Counted from the stretch's first letter, positions 44,505 to 53,721 are shown. The stretch is 64,000 nucleotides of DNA from JAVXCQ01 sp036659415 (GCA_036659415.1 JAVXCQ010000005.1:1-64000); one strand, 5' to 3'. Translations and numbers: made by a program. Notes: generated by a model not told the origin, from the sequence alone.

Positions 44505-45963
44505 AATTTGAACCTAATTTTGCTTTCATGATTTTTTTATAAGCTTCTACACCCGGTTGATCATAGGCATCAACATTGGCCAATTCGCCCTCATAGGCGA
44601 TACTGAGCATTAGAAAATATAATAATTGTCCTATATAATAAGCATCTAATTGAGGCAATTGATAATTGGCATTAAACCGGCAGTCTTCACTGAGCGCCTG
44701 AGCGTTAGCTTCCAAGGCACTGCGCAAAGCCACGTCCAAATGCAAAGCCTGATATTGAGCAAAAAATGGCACCTGAGGAAAAGGCTTCCCCACTATAACG
44801 GAGGCTGTATTTTTTTGTAGCTCAACAAATTGCACCACTTTGTTGCGTTTACCGTCTTGATGTTGCTGGGTTTGTGCGTGCATATCCGTCGTTCCCACTG
44901 CCGCAATCGGTGTCCTGCCGTAATTAATCTCCACACCAGCCCTGTTGTGGCGTTTACCCAGAGATTCCGCTAATAACTGCACATACCATTCACCTAAAGA
45001 TTTAAGTTGCATCGCATAGGGCATTAAGACTTCGATCTCACAACCATATTGTTCAGCTGCCACATATTTAAGCACGGCATTCAGTAGTGCCGGATTAGCA
45101 GCAAGATCCGTACTCTGGCAAGCCAGCTCCATGTCCTGAGCACCAGCCAGCAGCGCTTCAATATCCATACCCACCACGGCTGCTGTAATCAAACCAGGGT
45201 CACTAAAAACACAGAAGCGGCCACCGATACCTTCTTTAATATCAAAGGACGTCCAGCCGTATTCCTGTGCTAGTTGCCAAAGGGGGGAAACCGGTGCTTT
45301 GGTGGACAAATCCGTCACCACCGTCACGTCCAGAGTAAATAAATCGGCTTGTGCCTGCAACTGCTCATAGCAATACAAAAACGCCGCTGTCGGCTCAATG
45401 GTTGTGCCAGACTTAGAAATTGGTATCAGCATAATACTGGTTTTACCTTGACCAGCAAATTTTTTATATTCTGCCTGCCGCGTAATTTCTGCTAACAACG
45501 CTGAGCTTTGATCTGCATCTAAATTATTACCACTAAAATACACCTTGGGATAGCCCTTGCGCTCCAAAGGTTTTTGCTGATTCCAATATTCACCGGTTTG
45601 TACGTCAAAAAGCACCTTATTGCCTTGATAAGAACCACCAATACCGAGGAAAATCACAACTTCTGTAGTTTGCCAAACGTGCTTGCTAAAGGCCTGCATT
45701 TTTCTAATACTGTCGGGCGTATTGGGATTACCGTCCTTAATAAAGGGCATACGGGTAAAATAGACCGGCTCAAACGAACCGTCCTTGGATAAATGCCCTG
45801 CTACCGTACCAGCACTTCTAATAGTAGCTACACCGTCAGTGGCCTTTTTTATTTTTCCTGTCAGTGCGACTAAATCCTCCGGCTGAATACGTTTAGTACC
45901 CAACATATTGCGATAATCGAAACAAAACCCGGAGGGTAGTGTTATTTTTCCTGTTAAATTCAT
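44503..45963 (-). CDS. pgi: Glucose-6-phosphate isomerase
   Basis: 486 residues. The SIS-type sugar phosphate loop is PISKSGTTIEPTAAFLYC. The pgi signature with active-site residues is SFDIKEGIGGRFCVFSD, and FLGIGGSYQGNKV lies near the N-terminus. It interconverts glucose-6-phosphate and fructose-6-phosphate, the latter being the substrate of GlmS. galU lies just upstream (42 nt), so glucose-phosphate metabolism genes are grouped here. Confidence 0.95.
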   Translation of the reverse strand: MNLTGKITLPSGFCFDYRNMLGTKRIQPEDLVALTGKIKKATDGVATIRSAGTVAGHLSKDGSFEPVYFTRMPFIKDGNPNTPDSIRKMQAFSKHVWQTTEVVIFLGIGGSYQGNKVLFDVQTGEYWNQQKPLERKGYPKVYFSGNNLDADQSSALLAEITRQAEYKKFAGQGKTSIMLIPISKSGTTIEPTAAFLYCYEQLQAQADLFTLDVTVVTDLSTKAPVSPLWQLAQEYGWTSFDIKEGIGGRFCVFSDPGLITAAVVGMDIEALLAGAQDMELACQSTDLAANPALLNAVLKYVAAEQYGCEIEVLMPYAMQLKSLGEWYVQLLAESLGKRHNRAGVEINYGRTPIAAVGTTDMHAQTQQHQDGKRNKVVQFVELQKNTASVIVGKPFPQVPFFAQYQALHLDVALRSALEANAQALSEDCRFNANYQLPQLDAYYIGQLLYFLMLSIAYEGELANVDAYDQPGVEAYKKIMKAKLGSN

Positions 45964-46005
45964 ATCCTACTCCATTACTATTAAGGTTGGGCTAAGCCCT
46001 TAGCT

Positions 46006-46884
46006 TTAGCTCTCTTGCGCCACAATCTTTTGTAAATAACTGAGGAACTGGGTGCGTAGTTCCGGTCTTTTTAATGCTTGCTCCACCGTTGCTTCCAAAA
46101 ATCCTTGTTTATCCCCCACGTCGTAGCGTCTACCTTCAAAATTATAGGCGAGTACGCTTTTTTCTTGGGCTAAAACTTTTAAGGCATCAGTAAGCTGGAT
46201 TTCGCCACCGCGTCCCGGCAACGTTTTTTCTAAAATTTCAAAAATTTCCGGAGCGATAATATACCGGCCAAGTACGGCTAGTCTAGAAGGCGCTTCCTCC
46301 CTAGTGGGTTTTTCTACCATATCGTTAATGCGCCAGGTGCGCTCGCCAGTTTGCTCTGTAGGCGACACAATGCCATAGCTGGATACTTTGTCCTCTGCTA
46401 CCTCTTGTACCCCTAACACGCTAGAACCTGTGGCGTCATACACCTCCATCAGTTGTTTGAGGCAGGGCTTCTTGGCGTCCACCACATCGTCACCCAATAA
46501 AACTGCAAATGGCTCACTGCCTACAAAATGTTTAGCACATAAAATAGCGTGTCCCAAACCAAGCGGTTCCTTTTGTCTAATATAATGTAGGGAAATATTG
46601 GAAATATCTCGCACCATTTTCAGTAATTCCTCTTTATGATTTTGTTCTAAGCTAAGTTCCAGCTCTATCGAACGGTCAAAATGGTCTTCGATCGAACGTT
46701 TACTGCGCCCGGTGACAATTAAAAATTCCTCAATGCCAGAGGCCAAAGCTTCTTCAATAATATATTGGATTGTCGGTTTATCAACAATCGGTAACATTTC
46801 TTTAGGTTGCGCTTTCGTTGCCGGCAAAAATCTTGTACCCAGTCCAGCTGCCGGTATAACAGCTTTTCTAACTTTCATAAACAT
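46006..46884 (-). CDS. galU: UTP-glucose-1-phosphate uridylyltransferase
   Basis: About 292 residues from ATG 46884 (or ATG 46878), after GGAAGG. The nucleotidyltransferase signature is IPAAGLGTRFLPATKAQPKEM, split here as AAGLGTRFLP and KAQPKEMLPI. Further conserved parts are LGLGHAILCAK and VEKPTREEAPS. It makes UDP-glucose for envelope polysaccharides. An extended -10 (TGG-TATAGT, near 46922-46930) may be its promoter. Confidence 0.95.
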   Translation of the reverse strand: MFMKVRKAVIPAAGLGTRFLPATKAQPKEMLPIVDKPTIQYIIEEALASGIEEFLIVTGRSKRSIEDHFDRSIELELSLEQNHKEELLKMVRDISNISLHYIRQKEPLGLGHAILCAKHFVGSEPFAVLLGDDVVDAKKPCLKQLMEVYDATGSSVLGVQEVAEDKVSSYGIVSPTEQTGERTWRINDMVEKPTREEAPSRLAVLGRYIIAPEIFEILEKTLPGRGGEIQLTDALKVLAQEKSVLAYNFEGRRYDVGDKQGFLEATVEQALKRPELRTQFLSYLQKIVAQES

Positions 46885-47006
46885 CGTTTTCACGCCTTCC
46901 AATCATAGTTTCTTTTCTATTACTATACCATAAAATGCACTATTTTTAAAACTTCTCGCCGCTGCAGTAACCAGCCCGGTTACTTGCTTCTAATACACTG
47001 CCTTTT

Positions 47007-47076
47007 AGTGGCTCTATAATAAATGTTGGAAATATGACCTTTTTGGTCACACCCCAACATTTCTTATAGAGCCAAA
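47007..47076. repeat. Palindromic intergenic repeat, copy A
   Basis: Outer arms of 21 nt (TGGCTCTATAATAAATGTTGG at 47009-47029 and its near-complement at 47054-47074, one mismatch) enclose an inner TGACC/GGTCA hairpin. A second copy lies at 51534-51602 in the same orientation. No reading frame is inside. Confidence 0.88.
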
Positions 47077-47108
47077 GAAACCCCACAGACGTTATGTCTG
47101 TGGGGTTT
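47073..47108 (-). terminator. Terminator of rplM-rpsI
   Basis: A perfect 13-bp stem AAACCCCACAGAC/GTCTGTGGGGTTT with a 4-nt loop is followed by CTTTGG on the minus strand. It lies 16 nt after the rpsI stop. Confidence 0.88.
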
Positions 47109-47123
47109 ATCGTTTCAACGCTA

Positions 47124-47516
47124 TTAACGTTTACTGAATTGGGAAGCTTTACGAGCTTTTTTAAGACCGTATTTACGACGCTCTTTTTCACGTGGGTCAC
47201 GAGTCAAAAGACCAGCTTTTTTCAAGGCTGGACGTAACTCTAAATCCACTTTAAGCAAAGCGCGGGCGATGCCGTGACGAATTGCGCCTGCTTGACCGGA
47301 GATACCACCTCCGACAACATTTGCAAGTACATCATATTTGCCAGTTGTTTCAGTTGCTTCCAATGGTTGCTTAATGATAAGCTCCAATGTTTTCAAGCCA
47401 AAATATTCTTTCAATTCGCGATCGTTGATAATAATGTTGCCTTCACCCGGAACCAGGCGAACACGTGCAACAGAACTTTTACGACGGCCAGTTGCATCAT
47501 AAGTAACTTTTGCCAT
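47124..47516 (-). CDS. rpsI: Ribosomal protein S9
   Basis: 130 residues with the conserved TGRRKSSVARVRL start region and the basic C-terminal tail KARKASQFSKR that reaches tRNA in the P site. It lies 21 nt after rplM in the usual two-gene order, with a GGAGGA site before the ATG. Confidence 0.98.
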   Translation of the reverse strand: MAKVTYDATGRRKSSVARVRLVPGEGNIIINDRELKEYFGLKTLELIIKQPLEATETTGKYDVLANVVGGGISGQAGAIRHGIARALLKVDLELRPALKKAGLLTRDPREKERRKYGLKKARKASQFSKR

Positions 47517-47537
47517 TTATTGCTCCTCCTTTTCCGA

Positions 47538-47975
47538 TTAACGTACGTTAATTTCTAAGATTTCTGGTTGTTGTGCAGCATGCGGATGCTCAGCACCGGC
47601 ATAAACATGCAATTTAGTATAAATTTGACTACCAAGACGGTTTTTAGGAATCATGCCGCGAACAGCAAGTTCAACCATTCTGGTTGGGTTTTTCTTAAGC
47701 ATATCACCAGCAGTAGTAAAGGTAGTACCACCAAGATATCCGGAATGACGGAAATAAGTTTTTTGGATTAATTTTTTACCTGTCAAAACAACTTTGTCTG
47801 CGTTAACGATAATAACATGATCTCCGGTATCCATATGTGGTGTAAAAGTTGGTTTGTGTTTACCACGAAGGATTTTTGCAACTTCAACAGCCATACGGCC
47901 AAGAGTTTTATTAGCTGCGTCGACAACGAACCATTTGCGTTCGATAGTTGACGGGGTAGCCATATATGTTTTCAT
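47538..47975 (-). CDS. rplM: Ribosomal protein L13
   Basis: 145 residues. Recognisable parts are RKWFVVDAANKTLGRMA, YFRHSGYLGGTT and the C-terminal AGAEHPHAAQQP. It is the first gene of the rplM-rpsI operon, with a strong promoter (48078-48106) and a structured leader that may serve autoregulation. Confidence 0.98.
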   Translation of the reverse strand: MKTYMATPSTIERKWFVVDAANKTLGRMAVEVAKILRGKHKPTFTPHMDTGDHVIIVNADKVVLTGKKLIQKTYFRHSGYLGGTTFTTAGDMLKKNPTRMVELAVRGMIPKNRLGSQIYTKLHVYAGAEHPHAAQQPEILEINVR

Positions 47976-48022
47976 CCTTATCCCTCCCTGTGAATGTGTT
48001 CATTTTTAGTTTAGTTTATGTT

Positions 48023-48067
48023 GTCTTTGTCGTCAATTCCGGGGCTAATGGAATCTACCGCAAAGTC
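48023..48067 (-). promoter_or_regulatory. Structured leader of rplM, L13-leader candidate
   Basis: Just after the expected transcription start, a two-part hairpin forms on the minus strand: GACTTTG pairs with CAAAGAC (one mismatch), and ATTCC with GGAAT inside. Firmicute rplM genes often have an L13-binding leader here. I could not match the full consensus. Confidence 0.45.
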
Positions 48068-48077
48068 ACATACAGAT

Positions 48078-48106
48078 ATTGTAAACATCTTTACTATCTT
48101 TGTCAA
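48078..48106 (-). promoter_or_regulatory. Promoter of rplM-rpsI
   Basis: TTGACA, exactly 17 bp, TACAAT on the minus strand between truA and rplM. Confidence 0.85.
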
Positions 48107-48148
48107 GGGTAAAAGCGTTGCTCTAAACTTTTTAGTGCCTTTTTCCCT

Positions 48149-48901
48149 TTATTTTTTCAATTGTGGATAAATTACTTCGTCTAAATAAAGACCCTGGGGC
48201 GGTGCTGCCATGCCCGCTAAAGCACGCTGTTTGCTGACTAAAATCTCCTGGAAGCGTGCTACCGTAAGCTTGCCCATACCAACACGAACCAGCGTCCCCA
48301 CAATACTACGCACCATATGATAGAGAAAACCATTGCCTTCAATTGTAAAAATTAATTCATGCGGGTGGAGTTCTTGCCACTGAGCCACAAACATAGTTTT
48401 AATCGTATTAACTGCGGCACTACCTTGAGAACGAAAAGCGGCAAAATCATGTGTCCCCACCAGTAACTGCGTGGCCTCTTGCATAGCGGCCAACTGCAAA
48501 GGTTTGTGCATTTGCCAGGCATAGTGACGTTCAAAAGGATTAGCGTGTTCCGCAATCAAAATACGATATTGATAGCGCTTACGCAGAGCCGAAAATCGTG
48601 CGTTAAAACCACTGTCTACGACTTCGACCTGCCGTACAACAATGTCGGCCGGCAAAAAGCTAGCCAGTGCCGGCACTATTCTGTCCGTGGGTACCGTGCT
48701 GACGGTGGCAAAAGAAACGACCTGCCCCCGAGCGTGCACCCCTGTATCCGTGCGTCCTGACGCCGCTAAGTTGATTTTTTCACACAATAATTTGCTCAAG
48801 GCTTGTTCTAAAACCTGTTGCACGCCTACGGCATTTTTTTGGCGTTGAAAACCTTGATAATTACTACCATCATAGGCTAAAGTTAATTTTAAATAACGCA
48901 T
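48149..48901 (-). CDS. truA: tRNA pseudouridine synthase TruA
   Basis: 250 residues from ATG 48901 (MRYLKLTLAYDG), overlapping the ecfT stop by 13 nt. The nucleophile Asp is in AASGRTDTGVHARGQ. It makes pseudouridine at positions 38-40 of tRNA anticodon arms. It is the last gene of the ecf operon, the standard Firmicute arrangement. Confidence 0.96.
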   Translation of the reverse strand: MRYLKLTLAYDGSNYQGFQRQKNAVGVQQVLEQALSKLLCEKINLAASGRTDTGVHARGQVVSFATVSTVPTDRIVPALASFLPADIVVRQVEVVDSGFNARFSALRKRYQYRILIAEHANPFERHYAWQMHKPLQLAAMQEATQLLVGTHDFAAFRSQGSAAVNTIKTMFVAQWQELHPHELIFTIEGNGFLYHMVRSIVGTLVRVGMGKLTVARFQEILVSKQRALAGMAAPPQGLYLDEVIYPQLKK

Positions 48902-49704
48902 AAATTCCCGCTCCATCTGAAAAAGGCTAGGGCGCAAACTACTGCCAGAACTGTTATACCGGCTAGAATATCACGGTATTCATACTTTAATTCATGCATC
49001 CGGGTACGTCCCTCGCCCCCTCGGTAACAACGAGCTTCCATAGCAATGGCTAATTCATCTGCTCGCCGAAAAGCACTAATGAAAAGTGGCACTAAAATAG
49101 GTAGCATATTTTTTGCTCTTTGGAGAAGATTGCCGGAAGCAAAATCTGCACCTCTAGCCGTTTGCGCCTTCATAATACGGTCAGTTTCTTCCAGTAAGGT
49201 AGGGATAAAGCGTAAGGCAATGGTCATCATCATGGCCAGCTCATGTGCCGGTACACCTAATTTACGAAAGGGTTTCAGCAAGGACTCAATACCATCGGTT
49301 AAAACGATGGGAGAAGTGGTAAAAGTAAGAATGGAGGAAATAACCAAGAGTAAAATTAACCGCATGGACATCTTAAAGCCCATGGCTAAACCATCTTTGG
49401 TAACAGTAATAAATTTCCACGTCCACAGAACTTCGCCTTGCCCAGTTAAAACATGAATACCCATGGTTAAAATTATAATAATCCATAAAGGTTTAATGGA
49501 TTTAGCCACTAGCAAAAATGGCAAACGAGATAAGGCTATGACAAAACAAACAAAGCCTACCAGTAGTCCATAGGCACAGGGTGCATTTGCCAAAAAAATA
49601 CCGATAATAAAAACCAAAGTTGCCAAAATTTTAGTACGAGGATCCAGTTTATGGATAATCGATTTACCGGGATAATATTGACCGAGGGTGATATCCGTTA
49701 ACAT
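48889..49704 (-). CDS. ecfT: ECF transporter T component
   Basis: 271 residues from ATG 49704, 8 nt after AAAGGGG; a GTG at 49713 is less well spaced. Several membrane helices and the two coupling motifs ARG (in TARGADF) and ARC (in MEARCYRGG) are seen. EcfT joins the two ATPases to exchangeable substrate-binding S components for vitamin uptake. It overlaps ecfA2 and truA. Confidence 0.95.
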   Translation of the reverse strand: MLTDITLGQYYPGKSIIHKLDPRTKILATLVFIIGIFLANAPCAYGLLVGFVCFVIALSRLPFLLVAKSIKPLWIIIILTMGIHVLTGQGEVLWTWKFITVTKDGLAMGFKMSMRLILLLVISSILTFTTSPIVLTDGIESLLKPFRKLGVPAHELAMMMTIALRFIPTLLEETDRIMKAQTARGADFASGNLLQRAKNMLPILVPLFISAFRRADELAIAMEARCYRGGEGRTRMHELKYEYRDILAGITVLAVVCALAFFRWSGNLCVI

Positions 49705-50561
49705 TTGTGCCACCCCTTTAAGACTTCGATTGCCTGTACCAAGGCCTCTGTGCGCATCGTTTCCGGTGCAATCTTCATTCCATGGCTACGCAAGCTATCG
49801 GCCAGTTTAATGACTTGTGGTACGTCAACCCCTACCTCATTTAAAATTTCCCGCTTGGTGCGAAAAATCTCACTAGTAGCACCATCAATAACGATTTTGC
49901 CTTTGGACATAACCAATAAGCGGTCGGCATATTGGGCTGCTTCTTCCATGCTATGGGTAACCAAAATCACAGCAATCCCCCGCAACTGGTACAGTTCTAT
50001 TATTTCCCGGAAAATAACGTCACGTACACCCGGAGCCAAACCGGCCGAGGGTTCATCTAAAATTAAATAATCCGGATTCATAGCTACGACACCCGCAATG
50101 GCCACTCTGCGCATTTGTCCTCCCGAAAGTTGAAAGGGTGAACGTTCTGCAAATTCTTCATAGCTCAAGCCGACAAATTTCATGGCTGCCTGTACCTGCT
50201 TTTTAACTTCGTCTTCTGCCAGTCCGCTATTACGCGGACCGAAGGCGATATCTTCATAAATGGTTTCTGCAAAAATCTGATGTTCCGGATATTGAAAAAC
50301 CATGCCTACTTTGTGTTTAGCTTTTTTAACCTCATCGCCCTTATCGGCCAGGTTCACAGTATCGACAAAAGCCGCACCGCTACACGGTGTTAATAAACCA
50401 TTGAGGTGCTCCACCAGTGTTGACTTGCCGCTCCCTGTATGCCCGATAATAGCAACAAATTCGCCTTTTTCTATTGTTAGCGTAACTTCTTTCAGAGCTA
50501 CTCTTTCAAACGGAGTATTCTTCATGTAAGTGTACGACACATTTTCCAAACTTATTGACAT
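49698..50561 (-). CDS. ecfA2: ECF transporter ATPase EcfA2
   Basis: 287 residues. Walker A GHTGSGKSTLVEH, Q-loop MVFQYPEHQIF, signature LSGGQMRRVA and Walker B LILDEPSAGLAP are present. It pairs with EcfA1 as the two-ATPase motor of energy-coupling-factor transporters. Its start overlaps the ecfA1 stop by 10 nt. Confidence 0.95.
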   Translation of the reverse strand: MSISLENVSYTYMKNTPFERVALKEVTLTIEKGEFVAIIGHTGSGKSTLVEHLNGLLTPCSGAAFVDTVNLADKGDEVKKAKHKVGMVFQYPEHQIFAETIYEDIAFGPRNSGLAEDEVKKQVQAAMKFVGLSYEEFAERSPFQLSGGQMRRVAIAGVVAMNPDYLILDEPSAGLAPGVRDVIFREIIELYQLRGIAVILVTHSMEEAAQYADRLLVMSKGKIVIDGATSEIFRTKREILNEVGVDVPQVIKLADSLRSHGMKIAPETMRTEALVQAIEVLKGWHKC

Positions 50562-51385
50562 AATACTCGTGCCAACTCCTCATCAGTAATGATAGGCAAG
50601 GGTATTTTGTGTCCCTTGCTTCTCAAAGTATCGGCAATTTCTGCCGCTAAAGTTGATTCTAAACCAATGGCCCTAATTTCTTTAACTTTGCTAAATACGT
50701 CTGCCGGTGTTCCTTGCAACACGATTTTTCCTTGGTTCATCACAATAATGCGATCAGCTAAAATAGCTTCTTCCATTTTATGCGTAATATAAACTACCGT
50801 AATATGTTTTTCTTGATTTAACCGTTTGACCGTAGCCACAATCTCTTTGCGACCCTGGGGGTCCAGCATGGCTGTGGGTTCATCGAGAATAATACACTGT
50901 GGTAGGAGAGCTAGCACGCCGGCAATAGCCACTCTTTGCTTTTGGCCACCGGAGAGTAAGTGGGGGGCATGTTTAGCATATTCCGTCATATTCACAATTG
51001 CTAAGGCTTCTTCAACTCGCGGTCTAATTTCTTCATGGGGTACGCCGATATTTTCCGGTCCAAAAGCCACGTCTTCTTCTACAATGGCCGCTACAATCTG
51101 GTTATCTGGATTTTGAAAGACCATTCCTATCGTTTGCCGAATAGCCCATAAATTAGCTTCATCTGAGGTATCTAAACCATTAATTTTACAAGTTCCGGAA
51201 GCCGGCCGCAGGAGTGCATTAAAATGTCTAGCCAAAGTAGACTTTCCGCTACCATTAGCACCGATAATGGCGACAAATTCTCCCGGTGCCACGGTTAAGG
51301 TAATATTATCCAGAGCTTTAATTGCTGTATTTTGACCATCGTAGTAACTGTAGCACATATTCTTAACGTCAATAATCGGTTGCAT
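50552..51385 (-). CDS. ecfA1: ECF transporter ATPase EcfA1
   Basis: 277 residues. Walker A GANGSGKSTLARH, signature LSGGQKQRVA and Walker B IILDEPTAMLDP are present. It is the first gene of ecfA1-ecfA2-ecfT-truA. GGAGG precedes the ATG, and a strong promoter lies at 51439-51467. Confidence 0.95.
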   Translation of the reverse strand: MQPIIDVKNMCYSYYDGQNTAIKALDNITLTVAPGEFVAIIGANGSGKSTLARHFNALLRPASGTCKINGLDTSDEANLWAIRQTIGMVFQNPDNQIVAAIVEEDVAFGPENIGVPHEEIRPRVEEALAIVNMTEYAKHAPHLLSGGQKQRVAIAGVLALLPQCIILDEPTAMLDPQGRKEIVATVKRLNQEKHITVVYITHKMEEAILADRIIVMNQGKIVLQGTPADVFSKVKEIRAIGLESTLAAEIADTLRSKGHKIPLPIITDEELARVLCQ

Positions 51386-51438
51386 TCCTACAAGCCTCCA
51401 TCATTTACACACTTTACTGCCTTACGGCATCTTCATCT

Positions 51439-51467
51439 ATTATATTATTGATAGTTAAGAGCGTCAA
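51439..51467 (-). promoter_or_regulatory. Promoter of the ecf operon
   Basis: TTGACG, exactly 17 bp, TATAAT on the minus strand, between repeat copy B and ecfA1. Confidence 0.85.
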
Positions 51468-51533
51468 CCACTACTGCAAGAACGGGTTAACTCTAACCTC
51501 TACGCTTAGACGTGAAAGCAACGAACTGTTCAC

Positions 51534-51602
51534 TTAGTGGCACTATAATAAATGTTGGAAGTATGACCTTTTGGTCACACCCCAACATTTATTATAGAAC
51601 CC
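51534..51602. repeat. Palindromic intergenic repeat, copy B
   Basis: The same element as at 47007-47076. The outer arm TGGCACTATAATAAATGTTGG (51538-51558) faces its near-complement at 51582-51601, with the inner TGACC/GGTCA hairpin. Differences from copy A include paired changes in the arms, so the stem is kept. Confidence 0.88.
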
Positions 51603-51640
51603 CAAAAATAAAAAGAGCAGAGACATAAGTCCCTGCTCTT
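51603..51640 (-). terminator. Terminator of the rpoA-rplQ operon end
   Basis: The stem AAGAGCAGGGAC/GTCTCTGCTCTT (one mismatch) with a 4-nt loop is followed by TTTATTTTT on the minus strand, 14 nt after the rplQ stop. Confidence 0.92.
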
Positions 51641-51653
51641 GACCCGGCAACAA

Positions 51654-51992
51654 TTAAACTAATTCAAGGATTGCCATTTCAGCAGCATCGCCACGGCGAG
51701 GTCCAAGTTTGTAGATACGAGTGTATCCGCCTTGTCTGCTTTCATATTTCGGTGCAATTTCGTCAAAAAGCTTTTTGGTCGCTTCTTCATCCACGAGGAA
51801 TGCGAGAACCTGACGACGAGAATGCAAGTCGCCTTGCTTTGCTAAAGTAATCATTTTAGCAGCTAAGCCGCTGACTTCTTTCGCCTTCGTCACAGTAGTT
51901 TCTATTCTCTCATGTTTGAAGAAGGAGGTCAAAATGCTGCGAAACAAAGCTTTACGAGCGCTAGAATTGCGCCCCAATTTTCTGTATGCCAT
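51654..51992 (-). CDS. rplQ: Ribosomal protein L17
   Basis: 112 residues, with the family start MAYRKLGRNSSARKALFRS and the C-terminal YTRIYKLGPRRGDAAEMA. It lies 17 nt after rpoA and is the last gene of the long ribosomal block. Confidence 0.98.
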   Translation of the reverse strand: MAYRKLGRNSSARKALFRSILTSFFKHERIETTVTKAKEVSGLAAKMITLAKQGDLHSRRQVLAFLVDEEATKKLFDEIAPKYESRQGGYTRIYKLGPRRGDAAEMAILELV

Positions 51993-52009
51993 TTGTTTCC
52001 GCCCCCCTT

Positions 52010-53008
52010 CTAATCTTCTTCAGACTTACGCAAGCTCAAGCCCAAATTCACTAATTTTTTAATGATTTCTTCTAAGGATTTGTTGCCCAAATTACGGACC
52101 TTCATCATATCCTCTTCAGTTCTTTGAATTAATTCTTCGACTGTATTAATACCGGCACGGCGTAAGCAGTTGTTAGAACGAACAGATAAATCCAAGTCAT
52201 CAATTGACATTGATGTTGGGCCTGGAACTACCGGCTCAGGGGTAACAACTTCTGCCACAGGTTCTCCAGCAGCAATGACAATATTAGGTTTAGTTCCAGT
52301 TTGGAATAAACCTAAATATTCGATCATAATGCCGGCTGCGGTGCTAATAGCTTCGTCAGGCATAATACTGCCATCGGTCCAAACTTCCAACGTAAGTTTA
52401 TCATAATTCGTAACATTGCCCACACGAGTGTCGGTAACGCCGAATTTAACTCTTGTAATTGGAGAGAAAATAGAATCTACCGGAATCATACCAATGGGCA
52501 TGGCAGGAGCTTCTTCGTTTTTGTTCGTAGCTTTTTCCAGAGATTTCCTCTTATCGCCAGGAACATAACCTTGACCCTTCTCCACATAGATATCCATATT
52601 AAAGGTTGCATCTTTGTCCATGGTTGCAATGTGCAACTCTGGATTAAGAATTTCAATATCGATATCACCACTGATATTAGCCGCAGTTACTTCTTGTTCA
52701 CCACTACAGGAGATACGTAATATTTTAGGTTCGTCAGAATACATTTTAAGGCAAAGAGCCTTAATGTTAAGAATAATATCCGCAACATCTTCTCTTACAC
52801 CCGGGATAGTGGAAAATTCATGCAATACACCGTCAATTTTAACGGCGGTGACTGCTGCACCCGACAAAGAAGAAAGCAAGACACGACGTAAACTATTCCC
52901 TAAAGTGATACCGTACCCACGTTCTAATGGTTCCCAAATAAATTTACCATAACGTCCATCATCACTGATATCAGCCGTAACCATCTTTGGTTTTTCAATT
53001 TCAATCAT
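52010..53008 (-). CDS. rpoA: RNA polymerase alpha subunit
   Basis: 332 residues. The N-terminal dimerisation domain covers about 1-230 (FIWEPLERGYGITLGNSLRR). A linker with a Pro/Val-rich stretch follows, and the C-terminal DNA- and activator-binding domain covers about 262-330 (DLDLSVRSNNCLRRAGI, VRNLGNKSLEEI). It lies between rpsD and rplQ as in other Firmicutes. Confidence 0.98.
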   Translation of the reverse strand: MIEIEKPKMVTADISDDGRYGKFIWEPLERGYGITLGNSLRRVLLSSLSGAAVTAVKIDGVLHEFSTIPGVREDVADIILNIKALCLKMYSDEPKILRISCSGEQEVTAANISGDIDIEILNPELHIATMDKDATFNMDIYVEKGQGYVPGDKRKSLEKATNKNEEAPAMPIGMIPVDSIFSPITRVKFGVTDTRVGNVTNYDKLTLEVWTDGSIMPDEAISTAAGIMIEYLGLFQTGTKPNIVIAAGEPVAEVVTPEPVVPGPTSMSIDDLDLSVRSNNCLRRAGINTVEELIQRTEEDMMKVRNLGNKSLEEIIKKLVNLGLSLRKSEED

Positions 53009-53071
53009 GCGGAAAGCCTCCTTTTTGGCGCATTACCACAATACGCGTAATATTTGGTGGCAAATGATTTA

Positions 53072-53698
53072 TTATTTAGAGTACAACTCAACAATCAGAT
53101 GTTCCGCAATAGGTACATCAATTTCCTCACGAGTCGGGAATCTGTCAATTTTACCGCCAAGATTTTGAGCATCAAGAACCATCCACGCAGGGGTAGTTTT
53201 AGTTGCTAAAGTTTCAGCCATTCCTTTGAAATATTCTTTGGAACGACTGCTTTCCAATACGGAAATAACATCGCCAACTTTAACTAGTGCAGAAGGAATG
53301 TCAAGACGCTTGCCGTTTACGGCAATATGGCCATGAGTAACAAGTTGACGAGCTTGGCTACGGCTTTCAGCTAGGCCAAGACGGTACACAACATTGTCCA
53401 TTCTTCTTTCCAACATAACCAATAAGTTTTCACCGGTAATGCCTTTTTGCTTTTCAGCACGTACAAATAGATTGTGGAATTGACATTCCAACATACCATA
53501 AATACGACGAGCTTTTTGTTTTTCACGTAACTGAATACCATATTCAGAAACTTTTTTGCGAGCTTGTCCATGTTGGCCCGGTGCGTAAGCACGAACCGCA
53601 AAAGCACATTTATCGCTATAACATCTGTCACCTTTAAGGAATAATTTTACTCCTTCGCGGCGACATTGACGGCACACAGCCTCAGTATATCTTGCCAT
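53072..53698 (-). CDS. rpsD: Ribosomal protein S4, zinc-binding form
   Basis: 208 residues. Four Cys (C9, C12, C26, C31) near the N-terminus form the zinc site of the C+ type. The S4 RNA-binding domain is at about 98-160 (RLGLAESRSQARQLVTHGHI). It sits between rpsK and rpoA. Confidence 0.97.
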   Translation of the reverse strand: MARYTEAVCRQCRREGVKLFLKGDRCYSDKCAFAVRAYAPGQHGQARKKVSEYGIQLREKQKARRIYGMLECQFHNLFVRAEKQKGITGENLLVMLERRMDNVVYRLGLAESRSQARQLVTHGHIAVNGKRLDIPSALVKVGDVISVLESSRSKEYFKGMAETLATKTTPAWMVLDAQNLGGKIDRFPTREEIDVPIAEHLIVELYSK

Positions 53699-53721
53699 TT
53701 AATGGGTACACCTCCCTGTAA

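Noticed and set aside
47007..47076. Treating the palindromic repeats as insertion sequences
   Set aside because: They are under 75 bp with no transposase, and no target-site duplication could be seen.
46946..47200. 84-codon minus-strand frame between galU and rpsI
   Set aside because: It runs through the palindromic repeat, the rpsI terminator and the rpsI end in another frame. No ribosome site and no similarity.
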